Shown here piece after piece: positions 56,500-64,000 of a stretch of DNA of 64,000 bases (the first letter of the stretch is position 1; the number at the start of each line of letters is the position of its first letter). The notes below the pieces were generated by a model. That model searched no databases. It had not been told where the DNA came from and worked only from the letters and a program-made list of their open reading frames with translations. A program made the position numbers and the translations under genes. Origin of the DNA: Nocardia huaxiensis. GTDB taxonomy: Bacteria; Actinomycetota; Actinomycetes; Mycobacteriales; Mycobacteriaceae. The stretch covers positions 7,192,001-7,256,000 of the forward strand of contig NZ_CP059399.1 in assembly GCF_013744875.1 (NCBI RefSeq), in the 5' to 3' direction.

Positions 56500-57132
56500 T
56501 CACCCCCGCCGCCCCAACTCCCCCAGATATCCCCGCACAGCAGCCGTCAACTCCCGCAGCACCCCCGGATCCCCCTCCGAATCCCCCCGAAACGCCTCCT
56601 GCATCAGCGCGTCAGCCATGACGTGCGCACTCCAACAGGCGTCCGCCAACCAATCCCGTTCCGGCAGCAGCCCTTGCGCCAGAATGAGCCGCCGCAGCCC
56701 CTCCGCCATCCGCTGCTTGTGCGCCCGATCCGCAGCCTGCGTGGCCTCCGTCCACTGCCGCCCGAACCACAGCGCCCGAAACCCGGGTTCCCGCCGATAG
56801 ATCTCCGCGAAGGTCTCGACGAGCGTCCCCGCCGGATCCTCCCAATGCTGTTGCCCCGCACTCTCGATCAACTCCTCCAGCACCCCCTCGATCCGCTCGA
56901 GGTAGGCCACCGCCAGCGCCTCCAACACCGCTTCCTTATCCGGCAGGTACTGATACAGCGACCCCACCGACACCCCCGCCGCCATGGCAAGCCGAATCAT
57001 GCTGAGCTCCCCCACCCCGTGCTCCGCGATCATCCGATCCGCCACGCGAAGCACATGCGCCAGCCGCTCCCGACTCCGAGCCTGCCGCGGCACCCGCCGC
57101 AACATCCCCTCCGGGACACCCAACTCCGCCAT
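56500..57132 (-). CDS. TetR-family transcriptional regulator
   Basis: 210 residues. N-terminal helix-turn-helix (MIAEHGVGELSMIRLAMAAG, VSVGSLYQYLPDKEAVLEAL) followed by a helical ligand domain. It is divergent from the aldolase-kinase operon, with a perfect palindrome in between, so it probably represses both. Ligand unknown. Confidence 0.93.
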   Translation of the reverse strand: MAELGVPEGMLRRVPRQARSRERLAHVLRVADRMIAEHGVGELSMIRLAMAAGVSVGSLYQYLPDKEAVLEALAVAYLERIEGVLEELIESAGQQHWEDPAGTLVETFAEIYRREPGFRALWFGRQWTEATQAADRAHKQRMAEGLRRLILAQGLLPERDWLADACWSAHVMADALMQEAFRGDSEGDPGVLRELTAAVRGYLGELGRRG

Positions 57133-57152
57133 CCCACTCCCGTTTCCGAATG

Positions 57153-57165
57153 TGAATCCGATTCA
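57153..57165. promoter_or_regulatory. TetR operator
   Basis: TGAATC-C-GATTCA is a perfect 6-bp inverted repeat in the 53-bp spacer between the TetR gene and the aldolase gene, 20 bases from each start. Confidence 0.7.
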
Positions 57166-57185
57166 GATTTAGTACATTACCCACC

Positions 57186-57851
57186 ATGCCGACCACTCAG
57201 GAAGCGCGAGCAGCCGTCGCCACCGCGTCCCGCCGCCTCGCCGACGCCGGCCTACTGATCGGCACCGCGGGCAATGTGAGTGTTCAGGTGGGCGACCTGA
57301 TAGCGGTAACGGCCACCGGAACCACCCTGGCCACAACCACTCCCGCCGAGGTCACCGTGGTCGACCTGTCCGGGTCAGTGGTGTCCGGCGACCTCGCCCC
57401 CACCTCCGAACTCCAGTTGCACCTGGGCATCTACCGCGAGTTCTCCACCGGCGCGGTGGTCCACACCCATGCCCCCAAATCCACTGCCATCGGCCTGGTG
57501 CTGGACGAACTCCCGGTCCTCCACTACCAGCAGCTGCTCCTGGGCGGTTCCACTCCCGTCGTTCCCTTCCACCCCTTCGGCACCCAACAGTTGGCCGACG
57601 CGGTCCGCACCGCCCTCCCCGGCAAGCAGGCCGCCCTCCTCGCCAACCACGGCGCGATAACCCACGGCGCAACCCTCGACCAAGCCGTCGAGAACGCCCT
57701 CCTCCTGGAATGGGCCTGCACCCTGTACCTCGACGCCGCGATTGTCGGCGCCCCGCGCCCCCTCACCCCCGTCCAACAACAAGCAGTCCTGGAAGTAGCC
57801 CTCCGAACCGGCTACGGCACCCCCAAACCCCTTGGCAAGGAACCGAAATGA
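57186..57851 (+). CDS. Class II aldolase/adducin-family protein
   Basis: 221 residues. The family binds Zn with His residues: VVHTHAPKSTAIG and LLANHGAITHGATLDQA are visible, with GTAGNVSVQ near the N-terminus and a probable acid Glu. Members cleave sugar 1-phosphates (fuculose, rhamnulose, ribulose or 5-deoxy-ribulose 1-phosphate). It overlaps the PfkB kinase gene by ATGA, so kinase and aldolase likely act in one sugar-breakdown route. The leader is very short, so translation may be nearly leaderless. Confidence 0.9.
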   Translation: MPTTQEARAAVATASRRLADAGLLIGTAGNVSVQVGDLIAVTATGTTLATTTPAEVTVVDLSGSVVSGDLAPTSELQLHLGIYREFSTGAVVHTHAPKSTAIGLVLDELPVLHYQQLLLGGSTPVVPFHPFGTQQLADAVRTALPGKQAALLANHGAITHGATLDQAVENALLLEWACTLYLDAAIVGAPRPLTPVQQQAVLEVALRTGYGTPKPLGKEPK

Positions 57852-58759
57852 ACATCATCTGCCTAGGCGTCCACGTCCTCGACATCCTCGTCCACCCGGT
57901 CTCCGAAATCCCCGAAGGCCAGCAAACCGCCTTCGTGGAAAACATCCGCATCACCCCCGCCGGCACCGCGGCAGGCACAGCCGTGGTCCTGGCCAAACTG
58001 GGCGCAACCGTCCGCACCGCAGGCGCGGTAGGCACCGACTCGAACGGCGATTTCCTTCTCTCCCTGCTGAACCGAGCCGGCATCGACACCTCCCTGGTGG
58101 TCCGCAAACCCGACCACCCCACCTCCACCACAGTCCTCCCCATCCGCCCCAACGGCGACCGCCCCACCCTCCACCTGTTGGGCGCCAACCCCTTCTACTC
58201 CCTCGACGACGTCGACTGGGATGCGATAGCGACGGCCGACTACCTCCACCTGGGCGGCCCCGAGCTCCTCGGCGCCGACAACGCGGCCCGAATCCTCCGC
58301 CACGCCAAGGAATCCGGCGCCATCACCTCCGCCGACCTCCTGGCCCCAGGCTCCCTCGGTTCCCTGGATGCAATAGCCCCCGCCCTCCCCTACATCGACT
58401 ACTTCCTCCCCAACGAGGAACAAGCCCTGGGCTTCACCAAAACCACCGACCTCTTGGCCGCCTGCCACATCCTCCACTCCGCGGGCGCTGGCACCCTGGC
58501 CGTAACCCGAGGCGCCGAGGGTTCACTCCTTTTCTCCGCCAACGAAATCCAAGAATTCCCCGCCCTGGAAACCAAGGTGGTGGACACCACCGGCTGCGGC
58601 GACGCCTTCACCGCCGGATTCCTCCGAGCCATAAGCCTGAACCGCTCACTCCCCGAAGCAATCCAACTAGCCACCGCCACAGCATCATTGGTAGCCCAGG
58701 GCCTAGGCACCGACCACGGCAACTACACCCTCGCCACCGCCGACCAACTCACCAACTAA
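57848..58759 (+). CDS. PfkB-family carbohydrate kinase
   Basis: 303 residues. Ribokinase-type signatures: AGTAAGTAVVLAKLGATVRT (first PfkB motif region) and VDTTGCGDAFTAGFLRAIS, whose Asp in GCGDAF is the catalytic base. It phosphorylates a sugar or nucleoside. It is translationally coupled to the class II aldolase and is under the same TetR. No isomerase gene is adjacent, so the pathway seems incomplete here. Confidence 0.92.
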   Translation: MNIICLGVHVLDILVHPVSEIPEGQQTAFVENIRITPAGTAAGTAVVLAKLGATVRTAGAVGTDSNGDFLLSLLNRAGIDTSLVVRKPDHPTSTTVLPIRPNGDRPTLHLLGANPFYSLDDVDWDAIATADYLHLGGPELLGADNAARILRHAKESGAITSADLLAPGSLGSLDAIAPALPYIDYFLPNEEQALGFTKTTDLLAACHILHSAGAGTLAVTRGAEGSLLFSANEIQEFPALETKVVDTTGCGDAFTAGFLRAISLNRSLPEAIQLATATASLVAQGLGTDHGNYTLATADQLTN

Positions 58760-59238
58760 CCATTACCCGGCGAATCCCGAGGAAAGAGGTGGTCGAACCC
58801 GACCGCGAACGTCCGCTCCTCGGGATCAACCATCACGTCGAACCGCTCCCCCACCACCTGCAACGGATCCCGTGCCCCCACTTCACATTCCGCCTCGAAC
58901 GCATCGAACCCACCCCCACTGATCCGCACGATCAACTCAACCTTCCGCTCCTCTTCCCCACCCCCGCGAACCCTCTTCACCGCCACGATCTCAGCAGTGC
59001 CCCGCACCCCCACCGCATCGAACCGTCGAGCGGAAGCCCGCCATTCAAAGGCAGAGAATGCCAGCGCGATTCCCAACGGGAACGTGAAAACCCCAGCACA
59101 CAGCGCATCACCCAAAGACTCCCCGAAGGCACCGGACACCGGCCCGACAAGCATCATCGCCGCCGCAAGAAGGTACGTGAAACCCCCACCAACCGGCCCG
59201 ATCAGCTGAACCTGCCGCGGCCCGGATTCTCTCGCCAT
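58756..59238 (-). CDS. Small membrane protein, DUF3592-like
   Basis: 160 residues. Two N-terminal transmembrane helices (GGGFTYLLAAAMMLVGPV and LCAGVFTFPLGIALAFSAFE) precede a beta-rich soluble part (AVGVRGTAEIVAVKRVRGGG, LIVRISGGGFDAFEAECEVG, DVMVDPEERTFAVG). The layout resembles DUF3592 proteins. Function unknown. It converges with the PfkB gene with a 4-bp overlap of stops. Confidence 0.6.
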   Translation of the reverse strand: MARESGPRQVQLIGPVGGGFTYLLAAAMMLVGPVSGAFGESLGDALCAGVFTFPLGIALAFSAFEWRASARRFDAVGVRGTAEIVAVKRVRGGGEEERKVELIVRISGGGFDAFEAECEVGARDPLQVVGERFDVMVDPEERTFAVGFDHLFPRDSPGNG

Positions 59239-59310
59239 CCTCGCACCCTAAACGCCTGACGGCTTCGATGCTCAGCTCAGCCCCGCGGGCGTAACCACGA
59301 TCATCGGTCC

Positions 59311-59339
59311 TTGCCGACAACCGCCCAGTCGGGTTTAGT
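59311..59339 (+). promoter_or_regulatory. Tentative promoter of the NaeI-like gene
   Basis: TTGCCG (59311-59316), a 17-base spacer and TTTAGT (59334-59339) make a weak promoter. If used, transcription starts near 59346 and favours the GTG start at 59380. Confidence 0.3.
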
Positions 59340-59379
59340 GGATATGTCCGGCTTGGTACGTACGGGATCGGGGAACGCC

Positions 59380-60357
59380 GTGGAGCAGCTGAGCCTTTCG
59401 CTTGACTCTGCACGACAGGGACTGCCAACCAGCCCTGATATCGAACTTGAGCACGTTGCCGCAGCGATCCGAGCGCTCGATCCTGATGGAAGCAGATTCG
59501 CAACCGTTCTCCGCAACACCATCGATCAGCTGCTTGATGGCGAGAACACGGGGCGCTACGACTGGAAAGACCTCATGAAGACGGAGAAGACTCACGCGGG
59601 CACTCTCGTTGAGATAAATCTCCAGCGAGCGTTCAAGTTTGGTGATGGCATCGACATGGACTACTCCATCGCGGGAATCGATGTCGACGCCAAGTACTCA
59701 CAGAAGTTCGGCGGGTGGATGATTCCACCGGAAGCCAAGAACCATTTGTGTTTGCTCGTATGGGCAGATGACTACAAGAGCATCTGGAGCGCGGGCCTGA
59801 TCCGTATCGGCGAGAGCATTCTCAACACGGGAGGTAACAGAGATAGCAAAGCGACCATCAGGGCTGATGCACGTAAACGCATCACCTGGCTCTGGCACAA
59901 TTGCGAACTGCCCGAAAACGTACTGCTTCATATCGACCCCCTCACCCGGAGCAGGATCTTCCTCCCCGCAGATGGCCAGCAGCGAGTCAATGAGCTGTTC
60001 CGCTCGGTCCACGGTCGCAGGGTCGGCCGCGGTGTTGTTCGCACTGTGGCTCGGCAGTCCGACTACATGGCACGAGTGCGAGAAGGCAAAGGGCGGGCAC
60101 GGACTGTCCTCAGAGACGAGGGGATCATTATTCTCGGCGGGTTTAGGGCCCACCAAAAACTTGCCCTCGACCTCGGAGGACCAGTTCCGAGACCCGGTGA
60201 ATTTGTGGCACACCCGGTGATGCGAGCACGCCCCGAGCACAAGAACCGGCCTCGCGCCGAGATCGCGGGCGAGCTATGGGTTGTTGCCGAACCTGGCGAG
60301 ACCCGGGACAAACCAGCCCCAGTAGTGCAGAATCCGCAGCGCACACACAAGACCTGA
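59380..60357 (+). CDS. Type IIE restriction endonuclease, NaeI family
   Basis: About 325 residues from a GTG at 59380 with GGGGA six bases upstream; the start EQLSLSL fits the known NaeI N-terminus. An ATG at 59344 is possible. The match to R.NaeI is close (KTEKTHAGTLVEINL, VNELFRSVHGRRVGRGVV). Catalytic residues align: E78, D94, D103 and K105 (VDAKY). The Leu corresponding to NaeI Leu43 is kept (L51). The C-terminal half is the topoisomerase-like effector domain that binds a second site. Expected recognition is GCCGGC, by homology. The region is visibly less GC-rich than the backbone. Confidence 0.95.
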   Translation: MEQLSLSLDSARQGLPTSPDIELEHVAAAIRALDPDGSRFATVLRNTIDQLLDGENTGRYDWKDLMKTEKTHAGTLVEINLQRAFKFGDGIDMDYSIAGIDVDAKYSQKFGGWMIPPEAKNHLCLLVWADDYKSIWSAGLIRIGESILNTGGNRDSKATIRADARKRITWLWHNCELPENVLLHIDPLTRSRIFLPADGQQRVNELFRSVHGRRVGRGVVRTVARQSDYMARVREGKGRARTVLRDEGIIILGGFRAHQKLALDLGGPVPRPGEFVAHPVMRARPEHKNRPRAEIAGELWVVAEPGETRDKPAPVVQNPQRTHKT

Positions 60358-60398
60358 GTTGGCTCCGCACCCGCTGTTAAGCAAGCTCGGAGAGATGA

Positions 60399-62237
60399 CT
60401 ACACAGCCGCAGAAGGCTCAAGATGCCGCAGTAACGCCCGGACATCCGCCACGTCCATTCCGGCGCCCGCCGCGGGTTCCTCTTGCAGATCGGCGAGTTG
60501 CTGGACATCGGGATCATCAAGGATCCGGCCCATGAACTCGAGCTTTTCCTCCAGCCGCACCCGAACCACTTCGTCGATCGTTTTACGGGTGGCGAGGATC
60601 GTTACCCGCGTTTCGGTGCCGGGAGCCAGACCGAGGCGATGAATGCGGTCCAAGCTCTGCAAGAACCGCCCAGCCATGAAGTCACGATCCACATAGACAG
60701 CGTCGTGGCATACCTGGTGGAGGCTGATGCCCTCCCCAAGGGTGGCCGGGTTAGAGATAAGAACATGACAGTCCGGGTCTTCACGGAACCGGCGTAACTG
60801 CTCCTCCCGATCGGCTGTACCGCCAAAGACAACGGCTGGGCCGTAACCTTCGAGCAGCTTCTCGATAGTCCTGAGACTACGAACGAAGGTCGTCCACACG
60901 AGCGTCTTCCGGCCCTGGGACGCGTTGTCGGCCACGATCTTCAGGGTCTCTTGGTACTTCGGCGAGAGCTCGTAGCTTGGAAGGCTCCGTAACAGGTCGT
61001 ACAGAGAGTCGCCGGGCGATGGATCGAGCGGAGGCAGCTGGTATTCGAGCGGCTCGTACGGGCTTGAGCCTTCCAACAGCAGCGCGGGGCTCGTTGCAGC
61101 CATCAGCAGGCGCAGCATGGCTCGTCCGAGGGCTTCAATGCTGGACCGGGAACCTTCTGCCCGAGTTGAGAAATTGCCCTTCAGCGCCTCGTAGATCTCT
61201 GCATGGATCGGCGGCATATCAAGATAGCGGACCTTGGGTTCGAACGGGGGGAGACCTAGTTCACGCTTCGTCGTCCGTGTAAAGAGCGGTCGGAGCACCG
61301 AACTGGCATAGGCAAGGTCGCCACCACCCACAGCCTCAGTGACAACCCGCTTGCCATGCCCAGGCCAAACGAACGACAAGAGGCTCTCGAGGTCCTTTGC
61401 ACCATTCGGTGCAGGCGTACCAGTAAGGATGAGGCGGCGATTCGCCAGAGGTCCGAGCGCCAGACAGGCGGCACCGTATGTGCCGCTTGCCCCTAGCTTC
61501 ATCCGGTGTGCCTCATCCAAGATGATCATCGACGGTGCCGACCGCAGCCAGGTTGCCAGGCTGTTCAGCGATCGATCCAGCCTCTCGTAGTTCACAATGC
61601 GCAAGTCCGCGAGCGGATCCTCCAACCGGCCGCTCACCGCAACACGCAGCGGTTCTTTGAAGCAGAATGCGCTTTCGAATTCCCAGGATTCGTAAGCGGA
61701 TTTTGGCCCAACAACCAAGAGTCGCTGCGCCTCACCGCGTTCGCGCATCGCAGCGTAGACAGCAAGTGCGACACGAGTTTTGCCGGCACCTGGAACACTG
61801 AAGTTGGCACCGTGACGCAGCGAGAGCAACCGAGCGACATCACGACGCTGAAACGACGTCAGATCGGCGGCCCAATCCGGTCCGAGCAAGTCAATCACGT
61901 CATCAGGCTGAACCGCATCGGCAGCGCCACCCACGGGCGCCTCTTGCAAGTTCCGCTCAACGGTCTCGGAGTCATCGAGCACGCCGTTGACGAGTGCCAT
62001 GAGGTCGTCGTCCCAATCGACCCCCTCATGCGGCCAGGTAGCGAGCTCACTGAGGTTCATGAGGAAATCGTCGAGGTCGACCTCGGCTGATACGGGGCCC
62101 CGCTGCCCGCGAGTGGCTATGCGCGCCGTCAGCTGCGCGAATTCCCTCTGATAAGCCGACTGAGTACGGAGTTCCACACGGGTTCGTGTGACATCAAATC
62201 CCAGCCGAAGCGAAGACTCGGTCTCTGAGGTTGTCAT
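60399..62237 (-). CDS. SNF2-family DEAD/DEAH-box helicase
   Basis: 612 residues. Motifs: Walker A PGAGKT (149-154), DEAH box LDEAHRMK (241-244), TGTPAPNGAKDLES, and C-terminal lobe VWTTFVRSLRTIEKLLEGYG, ISNPATLGEGISLHQ and QSLDRIHRLG (motif VI). An approximately 120-residue N-terminal region is unlike known accessory domains. Swi2/Snf2 proteins translocate on double-stranded DNA; in defence islands they remodel or scan invading DNA. It overlaps the ParB-like gene by four bases and converges on the NaeI gene. Confidence 0.92.
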   Translation of the reverse strand: MTTSETESSLRLGFDVTRTRVELRTQSAYQREFAQLTARIATRGQRGPVSAEVDLDDFLMNLSELATWPHEGVDWDDDLMALVNGVLDDSETVERNLQEAPVGGAADAVQPDDVIDLLGPDWAADLTSFQRRDVARLLSLRHGANFSVPGAGKTRVALAVYAAMRERGEAQRLLVVGPKSAYESWEFESAFCFKEPLRVAVSGRLEDPLADLRIVNYERLDRSLNSLATWLRSAPSMIILDEAHRMKLGASGTYGAACLALGPLANRRLILTGTPAPNGAKDLESLLSFVWPGHGKRVVTEAVGGGDLAYASSVLRPLFTRTTKRELGLPPFEPKVRYLDMPPIHAEIYEALKGNFSTRAEGSRSSIEALGRAMLRLLMAATSPALLLEGSSPYEPLEYQLPPLDPSPGDSLYDLLRSLPSYELSPKYQETLKIVADNASQGRKTLVWTTFVRSLRTIEKLLEGYGPAVVFGGTADREEQLRRFREDPDCHVLISNPATLGEGISLHQVCHDAVYVDRDFMAGRFLQSLDRIHRLGLAPGTETRVTILATRKTIDEVVRVRLEEKLEFMGRILDDPDVQQLADLQEEPAAGAGMDVADVRALLRHLEPSAAV

Positions 62238-63739
62238 GTCTGCGGGATCTCCAGCTCTGCCGCAGCGATCAACCAGTTCAGGCCACCGCCAGGAAGGTCG
62301 ATGCTTCGCTGCGCCTCGATCGACAGTTTGGACAGCACCGCGTGCAGCTGCTCGAGGGCATCGTCGAAGGCTCCTTCATCGAGACTCGAGTTTCCACGGG
62401 ACATCACCAGATCCGTGATGGACTGCTCGAGATCCTTGCAGGCGTCCATGATTCGATCCGGGGCAGCCAAGCGCTTTTTCCGAAGCCGGGCTTCACGACC
62501 TGCGGTGTCGATAGCTTCGTTGAACGCTTCTCGAATGGAGAGCACAACGGCTGCCGCATCAGCTTGTTCGGCCGGCGTGGCCCTGTCCCCAACAGCCTCC
62601 ACCGCCTTGGCTTTGAGCAGTGTATCCGTAACACGTTGCGCTGCAGCAACATTCGCACCGGCAGCTTTGACCGACCGATTCAGTCCAGGAATGGCTACCG
62701 TCGACGGAGCGACATCGTCTACCACTTTGTGCTCGTCAGGCAGAACCTTCGCGAGGTAGCGGCTGTGGAAATCGGGCTCGATCCAGCGGACATCCGTCTT
62801 GGCGAAATCGAGCACGATCGCTGCGAGTCGTGCCTCCTTCAGCAGCTCAGCCCTTTCCTTGCTCTTCCCCTTCTCCTTGTCGTAGGCGCGGTAGAGCTCA
62901 GCCAGCTTCTCCTGGGAGCGCTCGAGATCCATGAGGCGCAACGCCTTCCCATCAGGGGACTCACTGCGGCGAATCAGATCCCGCAGCTGAGCGAGCACCC
63001 AGAGATCACGTTCAACGGACATCGTCGTGGTATGGAATGCCTTGGCAATGACAGTCAAGTCACGCTTGAGCTCATTACGCTGTTCTTCGATAGCGAGCAG
63101 CCGGTTGATATAGGAGTAGTCGCGGCGCTTGTCCGGCCGAAGCTGCAGAGACAGCTCGACGTCGTTGATGTCCTCCCACGTGCAGGAAGCCGGCAGAACT
63201 CCTACACGAATACTGTTGGTTGTGTTGAGCTCTCGCAGTGCCGCACACCGGGTATTCCCATTGACCAGAATACCGTCGCGGGTGATCAAACCCGGCTCGT
63301 TCTGTTTGTGCTCCGCGAGGCTCTTTTTCAGGTCCTCGAACGCAGGATCGCGATGATCGGGTTCGGATGGGCGAATCGTCAGCAGATGACGCAGATAGTC
63401 CTGACTCTCCGCACTCCACGGATTCTGCTTCGCAAGCTCGTCACGCTGCGGGTCGAGACTCCGCTGCGCACGGATACGGTGGGTCCCGGGATTGAAGTAC
63501 AACGAGTTCAAGGGCATGTCGATGACCTGGATGTGGAGTGGCGCTCCACGCCATTCCACCGTCAGAGTCTCAGCTACGCCACCCTTTTCTCGCTGCTCTT
63601 GGAGGCGCTCCTCTACGACAGCTCGAGTAGAAGCGGCATTCGGCGGCGTCCCGTAATCCGTGAACATGTATGGATTCTCCTCAAAAACAGGGAAGTAGTC
63701 GACCGGCGCAGTATCGGCACGGTTGCGTGCAGGATCCAC
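62234..63739 (-). CDS. ParB/Srx-domain protein with long helical C-terminus
   Basis: 501 residues. A ParB-like N-terminal domain lies at about 75-175 with ITRDGILVNGNTRCAALREL; NGNTR (160-164) corresponds to the nucleotide-binding GxHR box. Residues about 190-500 are mostly helical. It is not chromosomal ParB: the usual helix-turn-helix is not obvious and the length is greater. Such proteins may hydrolyse or bind nucleotides or act as nucleases. It is coupled by ATGA to the SNF2 helicase, so the two likely work together. Confidence 0.85.
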   Translation of the reverse strand: MDPARNRADTAPVDYFPVFEENPYMFTDYGTPPNAASTRAVVEERLQEQREKGGVAETLTVEWRGAPLHIQVIDMPLNSLYFNPGTHRIRAQRSLDPQRDELAKQNPWSAESQDYLRHLLTIRPSEPDHRDPAFEDLKKSLAEHKQNEPGLITRDGILVNGNTRCAALRELNTTNSIRVGVLPASCTWEDINDVELSLQLRPDKRRDYSYINRLLAIEEQRNELKRDLTVIAKAFHTTTMSVERDLWVLAQLRDLIRRSESPDGKALRLMDLERSQEKLAELYRAYDKEKGKSKERAELLKEARLAAIVLDFAKTDVRWIEPDFHSRYLAKVLPDEHKVVDDVAPSTVAIPGLNRSVKAAGANVAAAQRVTDTLLKAKAVEAVGDRATPAEQADAAAVVLSIREAFNEAIDTAGREARLRKKRLAAPDRIMDACKDLEQSITDLVMSRGNSSLDEGAFDDALEQLHAVLSKLSIEAQRSIDLPGGGLNWLIAAAELEIPQT

Positions 63740-63741
63740 GG

Positions 63742-63999
63742 CTATTCAAGCTCGAGCGCTTCGCGAACTTTGTCTCTGGAGTCCACCGGCAATGACCGAT
63801 AGGCCGCCCAGAGATCTTCGGTCTCACTGAAGCTACGGGCATCGCGCTCGACCCAACTCGCAAGCATCTTCCGTTCATACACGGGCAGGCTGCTGATACG
63901 GCCAAGAACGTCACCGAGATCGGCAGTCAAATCACGGCCTCCGACACGGCACCGATTGCACTCGATCATCAACTGAACGCTGGTCGTCCCATCAGGCAT
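63742..63999 (-). CDS. Small protein of the restriction island, unknown
   Basis: 85 residues from an ATG at 63999 at the window edge; the true start may lie beyond it. It begins MPDGTTSVQLMIECNRCRVGG, with a CNRC pair that could hold a metal, then a helical domain (LGRISSLPVYERKMLASWVE). It ends two bases before the ParB-like gene, so the three genes form one operon. No family recognised. Confidence 0.65.
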   Translation of the reverse strand: MPDGTTSVQLMIECNRCRVGGRDLTADLGDVLGRISSLPVYERKMLASWVERDARSFSETEDLWAAYRSLPVDSRDKVREALELE

Positions 64000-64000
64000 T

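Noticed and set aside
59380..60357. NaeI homologue as a topoisomerase/recombinase
   Set aside because: The known NaeI L43K change that creates this activity is not present; the matching residue is Leu.
62234..63739. ParB-like gene as chromosomal or plasmid partition ParB
   Set aside because: No parA or parS nearby, no clear central helix-turn-helix, and it is coupled to an SNF2 helicase in a restriction island.
1..64000. CRISPR array, prophage, IS element or integrase
   Set aside because: No regular repeat-spacer pattern, phage structural genes, transposase or integrase motifs were found.

Overview
The window is chromosomal DNA from a high-GC actinobacterium, most likely Nocardia or a close Nocardiaceae relative. 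I base this on the uniformly GC-rich third codon positions, an HU protein with a long Lys/Ala-rich tail, F420 genes (cofC and a PPOX-fold protein), gltX serving tRNA-Glu and tRNA-Gln, and a gene order that (from memory) follows Mycobacterium tuberculosis Rv2965c-Rv2996c: coaD, rsmD, pyc, recG, DAK2, rpmB, ung, thiL, DUF3515, ddl, gpsA, cofC, ppk, mutT1, hup, leuD, leuC, IclR, PPOX, gltX, FAH, MFS, leuB, serA. No phage genes, IS elements or CRISPR arrays were seen.

Layout. 0-2.8 kb: a partial DivIVA-domain gene, a GtrA membrane protein with an operator over its promoter, an AbiEi/DUF559-like protein and coaD. 2.8-5.5 kb: an insertion between coaD and rsmD carrying a TVP38 membrane protein, a decayed acyltransferase, a HigBA-type toxin-antitoxin pair and a DUF6891 protein. 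5.5-9.5 kb: rsmD and pyruvate carboxylase. 9.8-19.3 kb: a genus-specific block of regulators (IclR, RamB-like, GntR), exported proteins, DUF445, fatty acid hydroxylase and EamA transporter genes. 19.3-46.4 kb: the conserved housekeeping backbone (DNA repair, thiamine, cell wall, phospholipid, F420, polyphosphate, leucine, serine and tRNA charging), with gltX followed by tRNA-Gln and tRNA-Glu.

46.5-64 kb is accessory. It holds a secreted phosphatase; an apparent operon of flavohaemoglobin, DivIVA-like coiled-coil protein and single-domain globin; a 45-residue amphipathic peptide gene with a strong terminator; cspA; a large GHKL ATPase joined to a probable PD-(D/E)XK nuclease domain; DHFR-like and MBL-fold enzymes; an HxlR/nitroreductase pair with a dense operator array; a TetR-controlled class II aldolase/PfkB kinase pair; and at the right edge a restriction island with an NaeI homologue, a convergent SNF2 helicase/ParB-like operon and a small protein. 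No methyltransferase is visible for NaeI, so the island probably continues past the right edge.

Best candidates for something undescribed are the GHKL-nuclease fusion (51.1-53.1 kb), the NaeI-SNF2-ParB island (59.3-64 kb) and the globin-DivIVA-flavohaemoglobin operon (47.8-50.1 kb).
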